A stretch of DNA of 28,445 bases from Actinomycetes bacterium. Its GTDB lineage: Bacteria; Actinomycetota; Acidimicrobiia; Acidimicrobiales; RAAP-2. Numbering within the stretch: the stretch's first letter is position 1; every line of letters begins with the position of its first letter. The notes under the pieces were generated by a model. The model did not search any database. It had not been told where the DNA came from and was given only the letters and a program-made list of their open reading frames with translations. The translations under genes were made by a program, and so were the position numbers. The stretch is from the NCBI GenBank assembly GCA_021807965.1, contig JAKBCI010000001.1, forward strand, positions 11,772 to 40,216, given 5' to 3'. This document shows, piece after piece, positions 24,814 to 28,445 of this stretch.

Positions 24814-25446
24814 GTGTTCACTATCGCCGATCGCCGCCTGTACCTCTGCGTCAATCACCGCCCCGACATGGCGACGTTCTTACCCTCGGTCCTTCGCGGT
24901 GGTGTCGACATCGTGCAGCTGCGAGACAAGGTGCTCGACGATGACCACCTGCGCGCCTCCGCCACGTTGATGGCCGCCATCTGTCGTGACTTCGGAGTTC
25001 CCTTCATCGTCAATGATTCACCGGTTCTCGCGCTCGAGACCGGCGCCGACGGCGTGCACGTGGGACAAGAGGACGCAACGGTACACCACTGTCGAGCCGT
25101 GATGGGTCCATAGGCTATCGTCGGACTTTCGACGCACAATCCCGCAGAGTTCACACGCGCGCTCAGCCAGGCGACTACCTACCGCAGCGCCGGGGCGCTC
25201 GTCGCGACGCCGACCAAGCCAGGTCGACCAGGAACCGGACTCGAGTACGCGGTCGACTGCACCCGGCGCAGCGAACAACCAGTCTTCGTTACTGGGGGAG
25301 TTAGCGCTTCCAACGTCGCGTCACTCGTGCGAGCGGGACTTCGCCACTTCGTCGTCGTTCGAGCAATCACCGACGCGCCGGATCCGAGAGGGGCAGCGCG
25401 CGACATCCGCCGCGCGATTGACGATTCGTTAGCGCAGGTCCCCTAG
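24814..25446 (+). pseudogene. thiE: Thiamine-phosphate synthase ThiE, interrupted by an in-frame TAG
   Basis: ThiE joins the pyrimidine and thiazole halves of thiamine to give thiamine phosphate. The frame is 210 codons, normal for ThiE, and shows RRLYLCVNHRPD, VDIVQLRDKVLDDDHL, FIVNDSPVLALETGADGVHVGQED, then LSTHNPAEFTRAL, the substrate loop ATPTKPGRPGTGLEY, FVTGGVSASNVASLV and VVVRAI. At codon 100 (25111-25113) a TAG interrupts the frame between VMGP and AIVGLSTH, where relatives usually have Asp, Glu or Gln. One base change from CAG or GAG explains it. Everything after it is well preserved and in frame, so the lesion is recent, or a sequence error, or read through. The start is GTG 24814, 6 nt after a -10 box. 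The final TAG overlaps the stop of the convergent hydrolase gene. No other thiamine gene is near. Confidence 0.9.
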
Positions 25447-26189
25447 CGGTGTCGGTCCAGCCAACCGAGCAACGTCGCAACCATGCGTGGGTCGGCGCGT
25501 AGCTGGTGACCCGCCCCCTGGATGAGGCGCAGCTCGGCGCGTCCATCGGCCGCGTTCAGCAGATCGCGCGCGTCGCTGGTCGGGACCTCCAGGTCATCGG
25601 TACCGTGTCCGATCAGCAGGCGGCGCGGCGGCAGCGTGGCGATGGCGGCCAGTGGGTCAATTTCCAGCACGTCGGCCCGTAGCTCATCGGCGCCCAGTAG
25701 GTGGCGCTCGTCGCCGACCACGCCCGCACCAATGATCCACTGTCGAAAGGCCGGTGCCGGTCCGCACCACGCCTCCATGTGCGCCGGCGCGGCGAACGTG
25801 GCGACCCCGCGAACGCGCTCGTCACGCGCCGCTACCGCGAGAGCGAGTGAGCCGCCGAATCCAAAACCGGCCAAGGAGATCCGACCGTCGTCCTGGCCGA
25901 CTCGCGCCAGGATTCGCTGGAGATCATCGCGCCACTGCGACGCCGAGAACGTACCCGTGCTACCACCGACGCCCGACAGCGTACCGGTAACGACGATCCA
26001 CCCCGATTCTGACGCCAGGTGCTCGGCCAACTCGGGCAGCAGGCCGGCGGCCTGACGGCCCATGCCCGCCGCGCGAGGTAGTCCGTGCACGAGAACGAGA
26101 ACGTGGCCAGCCGTCGGGCGCGTACCGGACGTCGCCACGCGCAGATCCAGGATCGACTCGCCACTCTCGAGCTGCTCGTGGGCGAGCAC
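25443..26189 (-). CDS. Alpha/beta-hydrolase-fold protein lacking the nucleophile serine
   Basis: A 248-residue alpha/beta hydrolase of dienelactone/acyl-peptidase-like type. The oxyanion segment VLVLVHGLPRA (about 30-40) and the nucleophile elbow are visible, but the elbow reads GFGFGG (108-113) with Gly110 where GxSxG enzymes have Ser. The Asp (in GTDDLEVP, 198/199) and His (GAGHQLR, His228) of the triad are present. It may be inactive, a binding protein, or use another mechanism. The start is GTG at 26189, 4 nt after the TAG of the acyl-CoA dehydrogenase; a longer frame to 26408 is inside that gene. It is the second gene of that operon. Its TAG stop overlaps thiE's TAG on the other strand (CTAG, 25443-25446). 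Confidence 0.8.
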   Translation of the reverse strand: MLAHEQLESGESILDLRVATSGTRPTAGHVLVLVHGLPRAAGMGRQAAGLLPELAEHLASESGWIVVTGTLSGVGGSTGTFSASQWRDDLQRILARVGQDDGRISLAGFGFGGSLALAVAARDERVRGVATFAAPAHMEAWCGPAPAFRQWIIGAGVVGDERHLLGADELRADVLEIDPLAAIATLPPRRLLIGHGTDDLEVPTSDARDLLNAADGRAELRLIQGAGHQLRADPRMVATLLGWLDRHR

Positions 26190-26193
26190 GCGG

Positions 26194-27309
26194 CTAGATG
26201 CCCAGACGCTGAGCGAGCAACTCGCGATGGTAGGCGGGATCCCCCAGGAAGAGTTCGGAGCTCTTGGCGCGCTTGAAATAGAGATGGGCCGAGTGCTCCC
26301 ACGTGAAGCCGATCCCTCCGTGAATCTGGATGTTCTCGGCCGCGCAGTGAAAGTACGCCTCCGAGCAGAAGGACTTGGCGAGGCTCGCGGCCACCGGCAG
26401 CTCGTCATTCAACTCCTGGGACGCCCAGGCCGCGTAGTACGCCGCCGACTTTGCTGACTCGACGTCCAAGAGCATGTCGGCGCACTTGTGCTTGATCGCC
26501 TGGAACGATCCGATGGGGCGTCCGAACTGCACCCGACTCTTCGCGTAGGCCACGGAGTCGTCGAGCACGCGCTGCGCACCGCCGACCTGTTCGGCCGCGA
26601 GTGCCGCCGCGGCGATTCGCAACGTCGTCTCGAGCCCTTCGAGGGCGCCGCCGTCGACGCCGACGAGCGAACCCGGCGCGTCGGTGAGCACGATTCGGCT
26701 CTGCTTGCGCGTCTGGTCCATCGTGGCCAGCGCCGCACGTTGCACGCCCGGACCGTCGCCGGGCACCGCAAAGAGCGACAAACCGGCATTGGTCATCGCC
26801 GGAACAAAGATCAACGACGCAACGGAGCCGTCGGTAACGTAACTGTGCACGCCGTTGAGCACCCAGCCGTCTGACGCCTTCGATGCGGTCGTGGCCGTCG
26901 AGGAAAGGTCCCACTGGCCGGCGTCATCGGTTATGGCGAGCGTCGCGATGGTGTCGCCAGAGGCCATCGCGGGAAGATACGCGGCGCGGTCCGCTTCGCT
27001 GCCCACGTGCAGTACCGCGTTCACCGCGAGCGCCACCGTTGAGAAATACGGCGCGCAGAGCAGCGCCGCGCCCATCTCCTCGAAGACGACGTACAGCTCG
27101 ACCGGTCCGAAACCCTGTCCGCCATACTCCTCGGGGATGCCGAGCCCCTGCAACGCGAGCTCCTCGGCCATCTGGCGCCACACCGCGGGGTCGTAGCCTT
27201 CCTCGGTCGCCATGAGCCGGCGAACTTCGGATTCGGGCGACTTGTCGTTCAAGAACCGCCGGACCATCGTGCGCAGCTCTTCTTGCTCTTGCGTAAAGCC
27301 GAAGTTCAT
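26194..27309 (-). CDS. Acyl-CoA dehydrogenase (FadE-like)
   Basis: FAD-dependent alpha,beta-desaturation of an acyl-CoA thioester; chain length or steroid specificity is unknown. The 371-residue protein shows the N-terminal helical domain (NFGFTQEQEELRTMVRRFL), GIPEEYGGQGFGPVE, a middle beta domain, and the C-terminal helical domain with RVQFGRPIGSFQAIKH, ending with QIHGGIGFTWEH followed by LYFKRAKS. This type is common among fadE genes of lipid- and steroid-degrading actinobacteria, where many act as heterotetramers with a partner; no partner is here. I choose ATG 27309, which has GAGG 6-7 nt upstream; GTG 27315 is possible. It starts an operon with the alpha/beta hydrolase-like gene, and a partial palindrome lies in its promoter region. 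Confidence 0.92.
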   Translation of the reverse strand: MNFGFTQEQEELRTMVRRFLNDKSPESEVRRLMATEEGYDPAVWRQMAEELALQGLGIPEEYGGQGFGPVELYVVFEEMGAALLCAPYFSTVALAVNAVLHVGSEADRAAYLPAMASGDTIATLAITDDAGQWDLSSTATTASKASDGWVLNGVHSYVTDGSVASLIFVPAMTNAGLSLFAVPGDGPGVQRAALATMDQTRKQSRIVLTDAPGSLVGVDGGALEGLETTLRIAAAALAAEQVGGAQRVLDDSVAYAKSRVQFGRPIGSFQAIKHKCADMLLDVESAKSAAYYAAWASQELNDELPVAASLAKSFCSEAYFHCAAENIQIHGGIGFTWEHSAHLYFKRAKSSELFLGDPAYHRELLAQRLGI

Positions 27310-27329
27310 CCTCACCCTCGATTCCTACC

Positions 27330-27340
27330 GTTCAGTAAAC
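27330..27340. promoter_or_regulatory. Partial palindrome GTTCAGTAAAC between fadE-like and MBL genes
   Basis: Four of five base pairs match around a central G. It lies 20 nt upstream of the acyl-CoA dehydrogenase start, in the 89-bp divergent gap. Size and place suit an operator for a TetR-type regulator, which often control such genes, but no regulator gene is nearby. Confidence 0.3.
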
Positions 27341-27386
27341 CGGCGCACCTGCGAGGTTAGCCAATGCGCTCGCCCCCCGCGCGTGG

Positions 27387-27392
27387 CATTCT
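27387..27392 (+). promoter_or_regulatory. MBL-fold gene leaderless -10 box (CATTCT)
   Basis: CATTCT, 6 nt, GTG at 27399. It keeps A at position 2 and T at position 6. Confidence 0.4.
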
Positions 27393-27398
27393 GAAGGT

Positions 27399-28016
27399 GT
27401 GTCGAACGCCGAACTGGTCTGGAGTGACGCCGCCGCCGAGATTCACCGAGTGGTCGTTGGCCCGCTGGCCAACAACGTCTACGTGCTGCGGTGTCGACGA
27501 ACCGAGAACGGCGTGCTCATCGACGCCGCCGACGACGCACCTCGACTGCGCGAGCTCGCCGTCGAGCTGGGGGTACGGCTGGTGCTGGAGACCCACGGCC
27601 ACGCCGATCACGTCGGAGCGATTGACGGCCTTCGTCAGTGGGGCTACCCGGTGTGGGTCCACCCCGGCGACGCCGCGCTCTACCCCAGCTTCGACCAGAC
27701 GCTCACCGACGACCACGTGGTCGAAGTCGGCCATCTACGCCTGCGAACCGTGCACACGCCGGGTCACACTCCGGGGTCAGTCTGTTTCCGCCTCGAAGGC
27801 GCACCGATTCTGTTCAGTGGCGACACGCTGTTCCCCGGGGGGCCCGGCGCCACGTCGTACCCCGGCGGTGACTTTCCAACCATCATCCGATCGATCGACG
27901 AACGGATCATGGGGACCTGCGACGACGACGTGATCGTGTGGCCCGGCCACGGTGCGCCGACCACGGTGGGCACCGAGCGACCCCACCGTGTCGACTGGAT
28001 CGCGCGCGGCTGGTGA
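27399..28016 (+). CDS. Metallo-beta-lactamase-fold hydrolase (glyoxalase II-like)
   Basis: A 205-residue binuclear-metal hydrolase, likely acting on a thioester such as an S-acyl-thiol. The full metal set is visible: THGHADH (His66, His68, Asp70, His71), His123 in HTPGHTPGS, Asp142 in FSGDTLF, and His184 in WPGHG. It lacks the C-terminal substrate domain of true glyoxalase II, so hydroxyacylglutathione as substrate should not be assumed; actinobacteria generally use mycothiol. The start is GTG 27399, 6 nt after a -10-like CATTCT. It is divergent from the acyl-CoA dehydrogenase and 38 nt upstream of sufC, which has its own promoter-like box. Confidence 0.9.
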   Translation: MSNAELVWSDAAAEIHRVVVGPLANNVYVLRCRRTENGVLIDAADDAPRLRELAVELGVRLVLETHGHADHVGAIDGLRQWGYPVWVHPGDAALYPSFDQTLTDDHVVEVGHLRLRTVHTPGHTPGSVCFRLEGAPILFSGDTLFPGGPGATSYPGGDFPTIIRSIDERIMGTCDDDVIVWPGHGAPTTVGTERPHRVDWIARGW

Positions 28017-28042
28017 GCGGCAGCGTTGGTCGACGAGGGCGG

Positions 28043-28048
28043 TAGGCT
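28043..28048 (+). promoter_or_regulatory. sufC leaderless -10 box (TAGGCT)
   Basis: TAGGCT, 6 nt, GTG at 28055. This suggests that sufC starts a transcript of its own here, rather than following sufB and sufD as in many actinobacterial suf operons. Confidence 0.5.
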
Positions 28049-28054
28049 CGCCTT

Positions 28055-28445
28055 GTGGCCGAGCCCCTCCTAGAACTTCGCAACGTCCACGCTACGGCCG
28101 ACGATACCGTCATCCTTCGCGGTGTCGATTTGAAGGTGTACGCCGGTGAAGTACACGCGCTCATGGGTCCCAACGGCGCCGGCAAGTCGACGCTCGCCAG
28201 CGTGATCATGGGCCACCCGGGCTATCGCGTCACCGACGGTCAGGTGCTCTTGAGCGGTGAGGACATTACGGCGTGGCCTCCCGACGAGCGAGCTCGGCAC
28301 GGCGTCTTTCTCGCCTTCCAGTACCCCGAAGCCATCGGTGGTGTGTCGGTGATCCAGTTCTTGCGTCAGGCGATTGTGGCGCGTAAGGGACTGAGCGAGC
28401 TCTCGGTGCTCGAGGTTCGACTCGAGCTCGCCGAATGGATGGACC
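28055..28445 (+). CDS. sufC: Fe-S assembly ATPase SufC, N-terminal 130 residues (partial)
   Basis: SufC is the ABC-type ATPase of the SufBCD scaffold that builds Fe-S clusters in the cytoplasm. The frame runs off the right edge; about half of the usual 250 residues are seen. Diagnostic: GEVHALMGPNGAGKSTLA with Walker A at residues 38-46, then IMGHPGYRVTDGQVLL and GEDIT, PDERARHGVFLAFQYPE with the Q-loop at Gln89, all typical of SufC rather than other ABC ATPases. The GTG start at 28055 is supported by a TAGGCT box with 6-nt spacing and by the match starting at once (AEPLLELRNVHA). It is not preceded by sufB or sufD in the window, so the suf genes are either downstream or in a different order. 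The nearby LipA domain needs two 4Fe-4S clusters. Confidence 0.93.
   Translation, partial: MAEPLLELRNVHATADDTVILRGVDLKVYAGEVHALMGPNGAGKSTLASVIMGHPGYRVTDGQVLLSGEDITAWPPDERARHGVFLAFQYPEAIGGVSVIQFLRQAIVARKGLSELSVLEVRLELAEWMD

Noticed and set aside
15145..25113. Stop-codon reassignment, or selenocysteine/pyrrolysine insertion, at the metH TAA and thiE TAG
   Set aside because: TAA and TAG end several intact genes here (pepA and the RDD gene with TAA; lipB-lipA, the nitroreductase and acyl-CoA dehydrogenase with TAG). Selenocysteine uses TGA, and neither site is at a catalytic residue.
27399..28016. MBL-fold gene as true hydroxyacylglutathione hydrolase (gloB)
   Set aside because: The C-terminal glutathione-binding domain is missing, and glutathione is not typical of actinobacteria.
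1..28445. tRNA, rRNA, CRISPR, insertion sequences, phage or defence islands, toxin-antitoxin pairs
   Set aside because: I looked for cloverleaf-like stretches, direct repeats with even spacing, terminal inverted repeats, and transposase or integrase proteins on both strands and found none.

Overview
The window looks like chromosomal DNA of a high-GC actinobacterium. The closest fit is probably the class Acidimicrobiia, inferred from gene content and style rather than from any marker gene. Supporting signs are strong G/C bias at third positions, many GTG starts, genes packed with 4-nt start/stop overlaps, an acyl-CoA carboxylase chain of biotin carboxylase plus BCCP type, a two-part style methylmalonyl-CoA mutase, Suf-type Fe-S assembly, and promoters whose -10 box lies directly before the start codon, as in leaderless actinobacterial mRNAs. 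No RNA genes, CRISPR arrays, insertion sequences or prophage genes were seen. Almost everything is housekeeping metabolism.

Layout, left to right. (1) 1-4468, minus strand: secA (cut by the left edge), a 229-bp gap with no gene, then the coupled operon birA > rmlD > family-2 glycosyltransferase. (2) 4532-7727, plus strand: an accA3-like carboxylase, an M20 amidohydrolase and a small ABM-domain protein, all joined by ATGA overlaps; birA and its likely biotinylation substrate are divergent neighbours. (3) 7724-9913: methylmalonyl-CoA mutase catalytic subunit (minus), then an RDD membrane protein (plus). (4) 9932-11767: a rhodanese-MoeB fusion (minus), divergent from a nitroreductase (plus). (5) 11764-17349: cobalamin adenosyltransferase and leucyl aminopeptidase (minus), divergent from cobalamin-dependent methionine synthase metH (plus). 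metH carries an in-frame TAA. (6) 17407-19396: a Tat-exported protein with a dimethylformamidase-like domain, broken by a +1 frameshift, and a small secreted protein. (7) 19524-23775, minus: lpd > E2 acyltransferase > a single-chain LipB-LipA fusion, so the lipoamide enzymes and the lipoate-making enzyme share one operon. (8) 23856-25446: Rrf2 regulator > RNase HI (minus), divergent from thiE, which carries an in-frame TAG. (9) 25443-28445: acyl-CoA dehydrogenase > alpha/beta hydrolase-like protein without the nucleophile serine (minus), divergent from a metallo-beta-lactamase fold hydrolase and the start of sufC (plus).

Common threads. Three products (mutase, adenosyltransferase, MetH) depend on or process vitamin B12. 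The lipoyl and Fe-S themes meet because LipA needs Fe-S clusters and sufC is nearby. The most notable observations are the LipB-LipA fusion inside an lpd-E2 operon, the inverted rhodanese-MoeB architecture, an E2 with a changed catalytic motif, the repeated TANNNT-N6-start promoter layout, back-to-back promoters between cobO and metH, and three genes (metH, thiE, the dimethylformamidase-like gene) each broken by one lesion while the rest of the frame is intact. I do not see an obviously new defence or mobile system.
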